DNA of 64,000 nucleotides from Steromphala cineraria. Lineage: Eukaryota > Mollusca > Gastropoda > Trochida > Trochidae. The notes beneath the pieces are model-generated. The model saw only the letters and a list, made by a program, of their open reading frames with translations, made no database searches and was not told the origin of the DNA. How positions within the stretch are numbered: the first letter of the stretch is position 1; every line of letters starts with the position of its first letter. Below, one piece after another: positions 1 to 11,596 of this stretch. A program made the position numbers and the translations under genes. The stretch is from assembly GCA_916613615.1 (NCBI GenBank), contig OU744732.1, positions 61,331,227 to 61,395,226 of the forward strand, read 5' to 3'.

Positions 1-1366
1 CTCTCAGAAGCCATGATGGTTAATTATATATTAACAGGAGTACTCTCCGATCATCTGACGAGATTCGATCCCGGATTCTTATGATCCGAAGTCAAAAGCG
101 TTATCCATTGAGTAAGCAGGCCTGATAGCTTAAGTTTGGAACCAACGAAATATGTCATATTCTAAATATAGCACGCGTCATTTTCAGTAGCTCTGGTGAT
201 AAATACATGTTTTCGGCGTAACCATTTAGTGACATTGTTAATTATAACTTGGTATATAACGTGGTAATAAATGATCCACCTCTTAGTAAACATTAGTCTT
301 ATTTCAATGTCAACAGCGTACTTACAGAAACATTCCTTTTAATTCGCCAGGCGAGCCAAATTAGGGAAATTAAATCGCGTGGGTTATAACAAAATTGGAT
401 TTTGCGATTATTGAATGCAAAATAATGCTCTTATCTAGAACAAATGTAGACTCCTCTTCATATGAAGTTGTTTTTGATTAACTCTGTTAACATTTATCAG
501 CGTCTTGAATATGAAATATTATTACTCTTTTAATATAACATTTAAAGTGAAATCACATTTCACAGTTTAATGTGCCAAATATTTTGTATTACCCACATGG
601 TGACGTAATGCATTTTTTGCTACAATTTTGTTCATTGGTCATTTGATTTGGATACAGCACATGTGATTGGCGCGGTAATATAAGGTTGATGCCTTTAGGC
701 ATCAACCAATAACAAAAAATTTGATGGTTTTTAACCTTCTTCATACCATTTAATTCTTTTTAAGCACTTGGGTGATTTTATTATTCTTTATTGAGCTGTT
801 CAGATTTTTTTGTTATCTTTTAGGCCTGCAGAAGGCTACTATTTTAATTTGTTTAAGTGGTCACTTTCTTAGGCTTGTCATTATTGTTTTATCAATTGAT
901 TGACTATGTTGAAAATGACTCTCAGTTGATGACAAAGTTATGCAATACACAGCCTGTGACAATAACTACTGGTATTTCATTCACATTCCTCGTGTCCAAG
1001 CATTTCAGTTTGCAAAATCTGCCCTACAGTCATCCCAATAAGTTTCATTATAAACTATCGGAAATCAAGTCCCTAGCGAGCGCTCGCATTCGTTCAGGAT
1101 ACATGCGGGCACTCATGCGAGCTGCTAGCGCGGGCGCCTAAATGAACACACTACAGGCCAAGGCAGTGCACATAAAGATCTAGGTCACATGTTCGATATG
1201 CCCCATTGAACATGAGATAGAGATATACCAGATCAATATATTTCATCCAAAATTGTCCATGTTGCATTCGAGTATACTTCATCTTCTTGTATGTTGCAGA
1301 AAAGAGCCTCATTCTCAAATGAGTCTTAACATACTCTGAAGTTGGATGTCCTCCAAGTTATTGTTT
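1..1366. other. AT-rich non-coding stretch
   Basis: No supported gene. At about 60-77 there is a B-box-like stretch (GATTCGATCCC) resembling a tRNA T-arm, which could be the end of a tRNA-derived SINE. No complete cloverleaf could be built, so I do not call a tRNA. The short open frame at 857-1141 begins at a non-ATG codon and resembles nothing I know. Confidence 0.4.
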
Positions 1367-1725
1367 GAGTTTCTCCAGATCATCTATGATGTAGTCAGTT
1401 TTCACAGTTTTTAAGTACAAGAAGACAAGTTGAATCCTTTTGTAATGACTGCCAGAAAAGACCTCGTGCAGCGAGCCACAAGCAAGTATGCCAGTTTCAG
1501 TCAAGAGATATGGTCCCCTGAGGCGTCCAGGAGGTAACCTAGACATGCAAAGTATGCAAGGCATATGTGGAAGCTACCAAAGCATATGCAGAGGTTATCA
1601 TAGATAGGAGATTCCTGAGCTTGGATTATCAAAGCCAATTTGGCAACAGCAAGGTCATAGGTTACAATAATGATTTCCTCACCACATTCCTTGCTACATC
1701 TTATGATAATTTTAAGGCAACAACA
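1367..1725 (-). pseudogene. Frameshifted fragment of an unnamed conserved invertebrate protein
   Basis: The minus strand reads about 120 residues in two frames. The upstream frame contains VTYDLAVAKLALIIQAQ, then YDNLCICFGSFHI and LAYFACLGYLLDASG. Near 1515 one base appears to be missing and the reading continues as GPYLLTETGILACGSLHEVF to the stop near 1370. From memory this resembles a large, uncharacterised, multi-copy protein family in cnidarian and mollusc genomes, with a conserved FGxFHI...AYF...LG...SGGP...LTE...LA.GSL core. I know no function for it, and multi-copy occurrence suggests a mobile-element origin. The frameshift makes this copy non-functional unless it is an assembly error. 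Confidence 0.45.
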
Positions 1726-3354
1726 TTTAGTTGTGTAGGTGTGAGTAGCTTATTCTCTGCTGTGGTCAAGTCTCGGCTATTCCAACCTATCCAAAGTGAT
1801 GCTTGTTGATTCCAAGTGAAACCCGTCATCCATTACATGTTCAACTTGTCCAATGTGTCAAAGTTATCTGGCACAACATCTTCAGCAACCTCATATTGTA
1901 TTCTTGACCTCTTCCTGTAGGGTACAATGTCATGTTACCTTGATATGATCTCTTTCCTTTCCCTGGTTTTAAGGAACCGATTGATTCATAAAATCCAGGT
2001 CCAAAGTGCACAGTAGGAATGTCTTGGTAGCAAATCCCAACTGTCTCATGTAAAGTTCCAAAGTTGATATTACTTGCAGCCTCATGAAGACAAGGAGTTT
2101 ATAGATTATCAACTTCTTTATTGTAGAATGTAACGACGTTTCAGAAAACGGGTTAAGCATCTATTCCGAAACGTTAGAAATGTTCAACATAAGAACCAAT
2201 TATCAAACCTGTTGGACCTCTCGGGGTAAAAAGACGGACCTTGTCTTTTAGATAATCATCTTTGACCGTAATTTCAAACATTCCAAACACATTAAAACAT
2301 ATTCAAAGTAAGGACATATTTATTTTCTATCATTTAGATTTATGAACTTCTTTACAACTATGTTATTGTTGTAAACGTTACATGTATTACATACTACTCA
2401 AAAGAACCTAAAGAACACACAAGTAGTAATATAATTGTCACAAACTTTAAATGTCAACAGCTCCAAAAGAAGTTTTTTGTTTCAAGTTCTGTTCATACCT
2501 ACATGCATATCTGACATTTTTTAAAGATTTGTTTTTGATTTATGTGATTAATTTTTATGTTTTGTTTATATCATTTTTAATCACGTTTTTTTTAAGGAAA
2601 TGTCTTCATTAACCTTTTCACTACCACAGATATCACTATCACGGCAATAACGTCATCCAAGACAAGACCGCAATGTGTTGAACCTGAGTCACCTGACATC
2701 GTCTGACTTTCATTTTACCAGAAACGTGTATTATTGTATGTTTGTTTTCGATTAATTTCGCGTTATCAACCTACAATTTCATATGCAAGTCTTCGACCTA
2801 ATACAATACATAATAGAATACAGATGATACACAGAGCAAATGGATCTAGTTTAATTTGTTAAAATAATTTGACAATATTTTGATAACCTGTAACAGTGTT
2901 TACAAATTGAAAAACATGTCGTTGAAACCTGATACATTAAATACACGAATTTATCTTTCCTCACTCTTAAGGACTGTTTAGTTAAGTTAAGTTATGTTAA
3001 GTTGCAAAGTTAAAAAATAGAGAATATCGTAACGTACGTAACTTCAAAATAAGTGCGTTTGTTGCTTCATTACGGTAAAGCAATTTCGTTAAATAATCAT
3101 GCGTATGTTATCACAGTTCACATTTCTATCTATACTTGTTTTTGGCAACACAAATGCAAGAAACAGATAAGCACAAACTCTTAACATAACATGGATATAT
3201 TTGTATCTGTCTAATATGGTAAAAATTAAATACATTGTATATCAAATCGATTTGTAAATATATAAATACAATATATATGACCACTTTATATATATAAAGG
3301 ATAATTTAGATTGAATATTTACGGTTCCATGTAAACATCCTCTGTATTAAGAAG
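1726..3354. other. Non-coding stretch, nothing recognised
   Basis: AT-rich sequence with short chance open frames in both strands. I see no splice-bounded exon, RNA gene or clear repeat. The conserved-protein fragment to the left may extend into 1726-1900 on the minus strand, but stops occur in every frame and I could not follow it. Confidence 0.35.
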
Positions 3355-4068
3355 CGAATAAACAGTATCTGAACTAATAAACAGTTTCTGAACTAATAAA
3401 CAATATCTGAACTAATATACATGTACAATATCTGAACTAATAAACAATATCTGAACGTGTAAACATTATCTGAAATTATAAACATTATCTGAAATTATAA
3501 ACAATATCTGAAATTATAAACATAATCTGAACTTATAAACAATATCTGAAATTAAAAACAGTTTCTGAACTAATAAACAGTATCTGAACTTGTAAACAAT
3601 AACTGAACTTATAAACAGTATCTGAACTAAAAACCAGTATCTGAACTAAATAACAATATCTGAACTTGTAAACAGTATCTGAATTTGTAAACAGTATCTG
3701 AACTAAAAAAAAAGTATTTGAACTAACAAACAGTATCTGAACTAATAAAAAATATCTGAACTTGTAAACAGTATCGGAACTTATAAACAGTATCTGAACG
3801 TGTAAACAATATCTGAACTTATAAACAGTATCTGAACTAATAAACAATATCTGAACTAATAAACAATATATGAACTTGTAAACAGTATCGGAACTTATAA
3901 ACAGTATCGGAACTTATAAACAATATCTGAACTTGTAAACAATATCTGAACTTGTTAACAATATCTGAACTTGTAAACAATATCTGAACTTGTAAACAGT
4001 ATCGATAAAAATAAACAATATCTGAACGTGTAAACAATATCTGCATTATCAAAAAAATCTGAATCAAT
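3355..4068. repeat. Minisatellite, unit about 18-20 bp (AAACAGTATCTGAACTNNT)
   Basis: About 35 imperfect copies of a unit written on the plus strand as (T)AAACARTATCTGAACTTRT. Units vary by single substitutions and by 1-2 bp in length. The minus strand stays open for long stretches (FRYCLQVQILFISSDTVY-type peptides) only because the unit lacks stops in two frames. This is low-complexity translation, not a gene. Confidence 0.9.
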
Positions 4069-4809
4069 ATTGACCTACATGTGTGCTATTGACTGATACA
4101 GTAACACTATAAAAGTAAGGGAGTAAAACTAATTATTGAATAAATCATAGTATCTTGATGAAAAGACACATAATTTTGATATTCAAAGAGTTGCGTGATG
4201 AAACAAATCAATGTGTTATGCAGACGGTAAAAATTAGCGGAATCCATGTGATTAGGAGCAGCAGATTTGTCAAAGCTTGAAAACTACTCATTTCAGAAAC
4301 ACGTAAATAAAATATGACTGAATAAAGAAAATATGACAAATGGAATTCATCCAGAAATTAAAGTGTGTTGAAAATCTAACATTATTTTGAGATGCGTAAT
4401 TAAACTAATCATGACGAAAGTAAAAATATGACTAACAATATCTTGAAAATATTTATTGAGAAATTATAATGTGTTCATGACAATTAAAAATGAATGTTGT
4501 GTAGAAATTAAAAAAGATTGGCGATTTAAATAAATCATAACTCTCGTCGGCGACGTTGATGTTGCTCAATTTTGGAAGAATAAGATGTATGTAAAAATGA
4601 CCAGGACTCTAGTTTTTCATGCAAGTTATGAAAGATACAATGAAAATAGTCTCAAACAATATTAAACACGCTCTATTAATTGAACATTTTATATCTGACA
4701 AACATTCTAAAGTTACAAGCATAACATTGTTAATTTGCTGTATACAACTTGTTATTATTTACAAATATGTTTATATTATGCATATTTAAACAATGTATAC
4801 TAACTTTAA
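4069..4809. other. Non-coding, AT-rich
   Basis: No gene or repeat recognised. If the exon at 4810-5491 is a terminal exon, the right end of this stretch would be its 3' UTR. I did not locate a convincing poly(A) signal on the minus strand. Confidence 0.3.
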
Positions 4810-5491
4810 TCAGTCTGACAAGGCCTGCTGAATGAGTTGTTTTTTCTTGTCAGTGACGGAGATCTCGAGGCCACTGATCAGTCTCATTCTTGTAGCACAG
4901 TAATGGTCGAGTGGGTTAATGTTAAAGATGGGGAAAACCTCCTGGTTGAACTTGACATCTAATTTACACAATAGTTTCCCCCTTTCCAAATCTAGAAACG
5001 TTACTCTCCCCCTCCCAACATCCAGCACCAACCCGAAGGTGAGGGTAAACTCTTTACCAGACGTGGGGAGGGGGAGAGAGACACACTCACCAACCTGATG
5101 TGCCCTCCAGTCCAGGTCTCTCCTCCTCACCTGGATACAGAGACGGTCGAGGTGGTTGCCACAGTCGTCCCTCACAGATAAACAGACGGAGCTGGGGAGA
5201 GCAGAAACATTGTACCCCTCGTCCATGCTTCTCTCTCCCTCCATCACCTCCATTTCCAACAGGTGGAACAACATGCTTGTCACGCTCCACCTCAGTGAGG
5301 ACTGAGTCTCCAAGTAGGAGGGAGACGTGAGGGGGGAGGGGAAGAGAGGGCGTGGGAGTGGACTGCTACAAGTCCCTATTAACATCTGAAACTGACCTGG
5401 CGTGTTTCTCACTCCACTTTCCTCCATATTAAATAGTTCCAGACCTGTAGCCAGTTGTGCACTCTCTCTGAGTTGAGAGTCATAGCCCGGC
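4810..5491 (-). CDS. Terminal exon with SPRY/B30.2-like C-terminal half
   Basis: On the minus strand an acceptor (CTTATTCCAG) precedes an open frame from 5491 to a stop at 4810. The frame begins PGYDSQLRESAQLATG and runs about 226 residues, so an internal ATG at 5427 need not be the start. The last 90 residues read like the end of a SPRY/B30.2 domain: FGLVLDVGRGRVTFLDLERG, then LCKLDVKFNQEVFPIFNIN and a final SVTDKKKQLIQQAL helix. GC content and codon use are visibly richer than the flanks, supporting real coding sequence. SPRY domains mediate protein binding, often at the end of TRIM-type ubiquitin ligases, but no RING or B-box is visible nearby. Upstream exons were not found, and the next sequence upstream is a gypsy relic. 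The family assignment is from memory and tentative; the exon itself is well supported. Confidence 0.55.
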
Positions 5492-5889
5492 CTGGAATAA
5501 GCAAGTTCATTGTCATCTAAACATATACAAATGACATCTTTACATTTTTATTTCTATACTTTAGACATTTTGGTGATTAAATATTTTATAGTTGCTTAAA
5601 ATTTAAAACTTTGAATTTGACCGCTCAAACTTACAAAACAAGGGACATTTTTAGAGCTAGAGCTTAACTTGATCTTTAACTATACCTCTTCTTATCAAAA
5701 CATCTACAAATTTCAATCACTTTAAAAATGATAATTGTTAATTGAAATGATTTTTCAAAAACTCTCAAACTAGCAAAATTTCGACCTGATTAGAGCTGAT
5801 TGTCGACAAGACAAAAGTTGGTTTTGCAAACATATACATGTCGCTCGTGCAAGCATTTGGTGTGCCGACTAGACAAGAAATAGGATGAA
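5492..5889. other. Probable intron or intergenic sequence
   Basis: AT-rich sequence upstream of the SPRY-like exon on the minus strand. No exon or repeat recognised. Confidence 0.3.
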
Positions 5890-6640
5890 GATGTTGTGTT
5901 AATTCTGGTTTATTGCCTGTAAAAGTGTGAAATACAACATAACGCACTATGTAAGACAAAGAAGAAGCAGCCTTCTGATGGAAAGAAAGATGAATAAAAG
6001 GCTGTCGGTGACATTTCCCCCGTTTTGACAATGTAGTCATGAACATTTTGGATATCACCAATGGTGAGGTCATTTGTTATGACAAGGATCCTCTCATTTC
6101 CTTCTTTTGATTCTTCCAACTAAAGTAGTCTAAGCACACAAGTTCCATTGACTTCAAAGACATGATGCTGACGAGAGGTGCAGGTTTTACTGTAGTCTTG
6201 GACTTGCATCTGATGCAGTTTCCACAGTTCTTCAGATATTGCTCCACTTCATCGGACATTCAAGGCCAGTAAAACCTTGACATAACGAGGTGTATGGTCC
6301 TATCACGTCCTTGATGTCAGGAATCATCATGAAGGGATTTCAGTATGTCCAGTATCCTGTGAGAGGTAAGACAAGTTGCTGTTGAAGTTCATCTGTACCT
6401 TTGACTTGTCTGTACAATATTCCATCCCGGAGTGACAACTTGTCCCAGTCTTGGATCGATCAGTTTCCTGACAGTAGCATTTTCGAGTGAACATTGGCGT
6501 GCTGTAGGTCTGCGTCCTTGTTTTAGAAGATGGATGACACGCTGAATATTCTTGTCAGGACAATGATGTGGGAGTCAATGAAATAACGTCATCTGAACAC
6601 ACAGCTTCTTCATGAAAGGATAGACTTTCAGCTGCTATGC
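5890..6640 (-). pseudogene. Decayed Ty3/gypsy pol fragment (integrase N-terminal region)
   Basis: Reading the minus strand from about 6640 downward, several frames give successive pieces of a gypsy integrase. First comes a linker with WDKLSLRDGILYRQV and QQQLVLP. Next is a GRDRTIHLVMSRFYWP segment, then the zinc-finger end VEQYLKNCGNCIRCKSK. Last are the core start MELVCLDY and ESKEGNERILVITNDLT. The pieces switch frame several times and a stop interrupts the WP/MSDEVEQ junction. No LTRs were recognised. It differs clearly from the intact element at 10.4-20.9 kb, whose integrase reads differently here, so it is an older insertion of another lineage. Confidence 0.75.
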
Positions 6641-7136
6641 ACATGTACTCCTGTTACAATGCGTGCTGCAACCGTGTTGTCTTAGTTCAGACTTCGTAAA
6701 GGCTGAGTTTGAACGCTTTGAATCATTTCCAATTGTTATCGATTGTTATCTAGCAAGTCAGCTGAAAATTATATTATAGGACCATTGCCTGAATATGTTC
6801 CAAGAGACCACAGATTAATAGCCCAATAACATGACTGATTATCATACTTTTTGCCACACAACCATGCTTAGACTCGATGGCATACCACTGATCGTTCAAC
6901 CACAAAGCCACCTTTAACGCATGGGCAAATATTGGAATCGATACCAATTTCTATCAATTCCGGGCCAAACGAACTTGACCTAAGCAAAATCCCCTTTACG
7001 ATCGTGCATCCATTCCCATTGAGTTCGTTTTGTGCTCGTGCATTATTCTTTCAACATCGTGATGCCTTCTGTTTTTATTGGAAGTGCCTCCGATGATGAC
7101 TTTTTTTTTACCCATATTCAGGTAAAAATCATACAA
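6641..7136. other. Non-coding, possible gypsy-relic flank
   Basis: No gene recognised. Some of it may be further eroded gypsy pol, but no frame could be followed. Confidence 0.3.
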
Positions 7137-7460
7137 ATTTCAAATTTTTAGCTCATCAGGTCAGAAAGACCCGATAGGCTTATGGCATGTCATGCCGTCC
7201 GGCCGTTCATCCGTCCATCTGTCAATCCGTCCATCCGTCCATCTGTAAACTTTTCATATTTTTGACTTCTTCTCCGAACCAATTAATCTAGAGAGTTGTA
7301 ATTTGATGTGCAAACTCCTTGGCTAATGGGGATTCTAAATTGTAGATTTTGTGACCAAAGGGCCCAAATTTTTAAAGAAAGCTGAAAAATTGTGTGTAGA
7401 CTCCTTGCCCAATGGGGATTCTAAATTTTGAATTTGATTTCTTCAATGTCAGTATCTTAA
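7137..7460. repeat. Dispersed bivalve-type repeat with a hairpin head and a CCGTC-rich tract
   Basis: It begins with an imperfect palindrome (AGCTCATCAGGTC, spacer, GACCCGATAGGCT), followed by a run of CCGTCC/ATCCGTCCATC units at about 7195-7247. A related phrase, CTCCTTG.C.AATGGGGATTCTAAATT, then occurs twice, at about 7316 and 7401. I associate this head plus a CCGTC tract with a very abundant bivalve repeat. The class is unknown to me. Confidence 0.6.
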
Positions 7461-7606
7461 GACAAAGTGCTGTCGATATAAGTACCAACTTCAATGTTCC
7501 TTAGTCCGTCGGAACTTTCATTTGAGATCATTTCGTCAGAAACATGTTCTGAAGAATCGAAAATGATATCTGCGAGTGGTGGAGATGTTTTGACTTGTTG
7601 GGTCTT

Positions 7607-8135
7607 TCATCTTTTCGTTTCATGTTTTTCTATTAAGTCACTGTCTTCAGAATTGTGTTTTCCCCATCTCTGTTTTTTCAGAAGGATATCTTCAAGCTGT
7701 AACTCGTCAGATCGTAATCTTAAAGGACGTTTACTTATTCGCTTTAGTTTGGACGGATATTTGCGTGCGTTTTTGTGGGGTGTTTTGTTATGTTTTTTCT
7801 CTTCACTTTGTGAACGAATTTCTGAACCAACCAACCTTTCTTTAGAAAAACTTTCACTACCGGAATCTATGTCATTTGGCACTTCAGAACCTTCATACGG
7901 CAGGTGTTCGTCATTACTTCCGTCAGAAGAATCAAACATTAACTCTGACTTCTGCATTTCTGTAGCAAGTTGCGCCCTTGACACTTGTGGGGTGGTTGTT
8001 TTCTTAGTTTCAAGATTTCATTCATCATTTCTTTTTATTGGTTTTCCCAATCTCTCTTTTTTCAGGAATTTATTTTCAAGCTGAAACTCATCTCAACGTA
8101 ACTTGATAGGACGTTTACTGATTCTGTTTGCCTTG
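7607..8135 (-). pseudogene. Unrecognised coding-like sequence with a duplicated module
   Basis: The minus strand is open at 7984-7607 for 125 residues, acidic and serine-rich at first, then basic (KRISKRPLRLRSDELQLEDI and LLKKQRWGKH). A diverged second copy of that basic module lies upstream on the minus strand at about 8130-8040 (NRISKRPIKLR, stop, DEFQLENKFLKKERLGKP). Conservation between the copies is better at the protein level than expected for random sequence, so this was probably coding once. I do not recognise the family; a transposon accessory protein is one possibility. Confidence 0.35.
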
Positions 8136-8447
8136 AATTAAAGTCTCACCAATTTTGGTTTTCTGATGTTCGCATATTTTCTATGCCAGTGTGTACATAT
8201 CGACATTTGCCGAGTTACTGTATTTCTCAATGCAACAACATGCATATTTTACCCCAAACACTACCTGCATCCCGCCACGTTCAGTTTTTTTTTATAGTTT
8301 TTTTAAATTATTTTCCATATTTTTAATACAGGCAAATACATGAGTTGAAATTCTTATAACAAATCACATGTATACAATTACGTAATCCACAATTGGCTAG
8401 TTCACTAACTAAATAGGATAATTTCTAAATAATAAATGCAAGCTTGA

Positions 8448-10414
8448 TCAATATTGAAAAAACATTTCTTCTGTTTCTGTAGATAAAAATATATATCTTG
8501 TTGAATTATAGTAACGTACAATTTCATTTTTAAGATATTCAAACTTTGGTGTAAAACCATTAATACTGCATTTGTAAATATACTGTTTGACTAATAAAAT
8601 GATTGCATTTACAGGATTATTGTTCTTTCCTTTCATTCCCAATATGATGATTTTATTTGTAAATTCTAATTTGAGTTGAACCGAGTTTAACCACGATTCT
8701 ATTTCTTTCCATAATCTAAAGATTGATTCATATTCCCATAACATATGGTTGATTGTTTCTGTTTCTCTTTGGCAAAATGGACAATACGGCGATGATATAT
8801 ATCCAATTTTATAAAGAAAATGTCTTGTTGGGAGTATATCATGAATAATTCTGTATTGCAACCATTTTAGATCTGTGCTTTTTGAACATTTATGAGCAAC
8901 AATGTTGTAAATTTTCCAATCTTTTTCATCAAACTCCGTTTGTAGAATTTTCTCCCATTTAGAAAAACTCGCAAGGCGAACACATTTCGAATTAACAAGA
9001 GAGGCATATAAACTTTTACTCCCAATGATGGTATCTACCTTTGACATCTTAAAAGGGTATATTGGATTTGATAGTTTCTTTTCAAATTGTTTTATGTTCA
9101 ATGATCGAACGTATGTCATTACGGCTCTTTTCACGGATTCATAAGTTAAAAAGTTGGTCTTGATTGAAAAAGATTTGGAAAATTCTTCAAAAGTTAACAG
9201 TCTTCCTTCGACATGTAGCAAATCATTTACAAAAAATACACCCTTTTTATACCAATCATAGTACAGAAACGGCTGTTTATCAATCAAAATATTATCGTTG
9301 TTCCATAATGATTGGCATTGTATATCTTCTCCATTTACAATATTCTTTTTACTAATGGTTATAAATTCGGACCATTCTAAAAGAGTGTCTTTCCAAAACG
9401 CGTTTGTTATAGAGGGAATTATTTCTTTTTTAATGAATACACTATCCGAAAGTAAAAAGGGAGTTTTCATCAGTAATTGATCACAAAAAATATATGTCCA
9501 TTTTAAGTCATGAGCGCCTATTCTTTTAATCCATTTTAATTTTTGTGATGATATGATCTTCCTGATGTTTGGAGATTTCATCCCCCCATGTTCCGGGTTT
9601 AACATCATTACATCTCTTTTGACTTTATCTGGTTTGTTTCTCCATATGAAATTAAAGCATTTTTTTTGTAACTTTTCAATAACGCTTTTTGGGGGATTTG
9701 GAAGAGATGAAAATAGATGGTTGAGTTTTGGTAGTAGCAGTGATTTAAGCACAGTGCTTCTGCCGTACGGAGTTAATGTACGAGCTGACCAGGTATTCAT
9801 TTGTCTGTCAATTTTGGATAGCTTTTCTTTGTAATTCATTTCAACCATTTTATTCAGATCAATATCGAATTGTATTCCTAGCAAAGTGAAATTTGTTTGT
9901 GACCAATCTAAATGCATTCTTTGCACATCTTATATCGGGATCTCTTTTTGGAGCCTATCCATATAAGCTTTGTTTTATCTACATTAGCTTTTAAACCTGA
10001 AAAGCGGGCAAAGAGTTCTAAAGTATTCAGAGCTGAATAGAGGCTTTTTTTCTGATCCGTCTAAGGTAAGTGTCGTATCATCTGCGAACTGTGAGAGGAG
10101 ATACTCTATATTTCCAAGTTTAATTCCTTTAATGTTTTTGTTTTTGCGTATCATGATTCCTAGGATTTCTACACATAGTAAAAAAATATACGGCGCTAGT
10201 GGGTCCCCCTGGCGGCAGCCCCGAGTGACTTTGAAGGCATCCGAGGCGAATCCGTTTACCATGACTCTCGATTCTATATCATTGTAGAATGTTTCTATCC
10301 AATGTGAAATACTGGGTCCGAAATTAAAAAACTTTAAAATATGCCTTTTCAAAATCGATGAGCAGTAACAAACCCGGTATCTGGCAAGTTTCGGCATGTT
10401 CCATCAGATCATAT
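8448..10414 (-). pseudogene. LINE ORF2, C-terminal half (RT catalytic part to C-terminus), broken
   Basis: Continues ORF2 of the split LINE. From 10414 downward the RT reading runs through GLLLLIDFEKA, after which a deletion removes part of the fingers/palm and shifts frame. RT then continues with NGFASDAF, GCRQGDPLAPYIFL and the catalytic FADD in SQFADDTTLTLDGSE. A run of A near 10046 carries an extra base (frameshift), and a TAA interrupts the frame near 9930. From about 9926 to 8448 a 492-residue frame is open, containing LGIQFDIDL, the thumb-like FKWIKRI-type region (LKWIKRIGAHDL) and a CxxC...H...C motif (YCPFCQRETETINHMLWEYE). The insertion of the LTR element is not the only lesion, so this LINE was probably dead independently of it. 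Confidence 0.85.
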
Positions 10415-10420
10415 ATAAGT
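10415..10420. repeat. Target site duplication, left copy (ATAAGT)
   Basis: The six bases before the 5' LTR (10415-10420) equal the six after the 3' LTR (20947-20952). The sequence beyond each copy belongs to the interrupted LINE RT. Confidence 0.85.
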
Positions 10421-10755
10421 ATTAACATGAGTATTTTACAATAAATTGAACAAATGAATTGCAAGCTACACTAACCGTTTATATGCCGTTCTCTGTAAAT
10501 TATACACACGAAAATGTATCTCTTCATAGGTTAGGTTACAAAGTGCGTTAGTTCCACAGGTGCGACATTAACGTATTAGGTCAGCATGTCGCCATGGTCA
10601 GAAGTTCAGCCACTTAGTAAGTACAGATGTAGATAGGCCGAATATGTCAGGAGAAGATTAATGGCCATGATATATTACCTACGTATCACGATGGGCATAA
10701 CCTTGATTATACCATAAATTAAATAATACATCCATATGTGACCTGTTGGAAAGGG

Positions 10756-10762
10756 TATAAAA
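10756..10762 (+). promoter_or_regulatory. TATA box of the LTR promoter
   Basis: TATAAAA preceded by a G-rich run. About 30 bp downstream lies the start of the 29-bp repeat (10787), which therefore is the predicted 5' end of the transcript. The copy at 19972-19978 is the equivalent in the 3' LTR. Confidence 0.6.
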
Positions 10763-10786
10763 GCAGGGCCAGGGTTAGTAAGAATC

Positions 10787-11596
10787 AAATCTAATCCTGG
10801 GCCTTGAATCAACAGGTGAGTCTAACGGTTTTCAATGCTTCTGTAAATGTTTAACTAAGAACATGCTTACATGTACTTCACTGATAAACTTATGATTGCT
10901 GACTGTATCTGGTATAACTAGCCAATGTATATGATATTTGTAGTGATGTGATATACTGACTTATATTGTGGATATCCTGTCAATATAGATGATTTTAGTA
11001 ATGATGTGATATACTGACATATCTTATGGGTATCTTGTTAATGTATATGATATTTGTAGTTTGATACATTATACTCTTATGGGTATTGAGTTACTGTATA
11101 TGATGTGTGCAGTCGTTGTTAATATAAGTCAATACAAATGTTGTTTGTAGTTGATGTTCAAGTTATGGTTTACGAGGAATACACAGTTTAAGTGTACAAT
11201 GAAGTTAATATGAGAATTAATGTGTGTATTATCGATGAGTATGTGAATATAAATGATATCACATATGGGTTCATGTAAATGAAAGAACCTATCAGCACTT
11301 TCCAATAGGATAATATAGAGTGTGTGTCGGTATGTTAAATGTGAAAATACCGTTGTATATGCCTTAGTGTATGATATTAAAAAGTATAAAGGTATGAATA
11401 TAAAACCTTGATGACAAACGTGATGATGATGTAACGAGTTGATGAATGATCAACTGTATGGGTTTACCGTTCTTTATTAATGTATATTGCATTGTATGAG
11501 TTGTATTATGAATTATGATTTATGCATTTTAACTGGTGTGTGATTTTGTATATATGTTCTTGAATAAAAATCTAATCCTGGGCCTTGAATCAACAG
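10787..11596 (+). other. LTR-internal intron-like segment bracketed by a 29-bp direct repeat
   Basis: The 29 bp at 10787-10815 recur at 11568-11596, both ending in TTGAATCAACAG. The first copy is followed at once by GTGAGT, a near-perfect donor, so the candidate intron is 10816-11596 (781 bp, GT...AG). Removing it leaves exactly one copy of the repeat. The AATAAA at 11563 overlaps the start of the second copy, so cleavage in the 3' LTR (AATAAA at 20779, copies at 20003-20031 and 20784-20812) should fall in or near the second copy. The transcript would then begin and end with the same 29 nt. The polypyrimidine tract before the AG is weak, so use of this acceptor is inferred only. Confidence 0.6.

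Noticed and set aside
60..77. tRNA gene suggested by a B-box-like GATTCGATCCC
   Set aside because: No matching acceptor or anticodon arms could be built within a tRNA-sized span.
3533..4067. Two open frames of about 100 and 76 residues on the minus strand
   Set aside because: Translation of a stop-poor tandem repeat in shifting registers.
7494..8084. 196-residue plus-strand frame
   Set aside because: Cys/Ser/Phe-rich and antisense to the more protein-like minus reading; no family resemblance.
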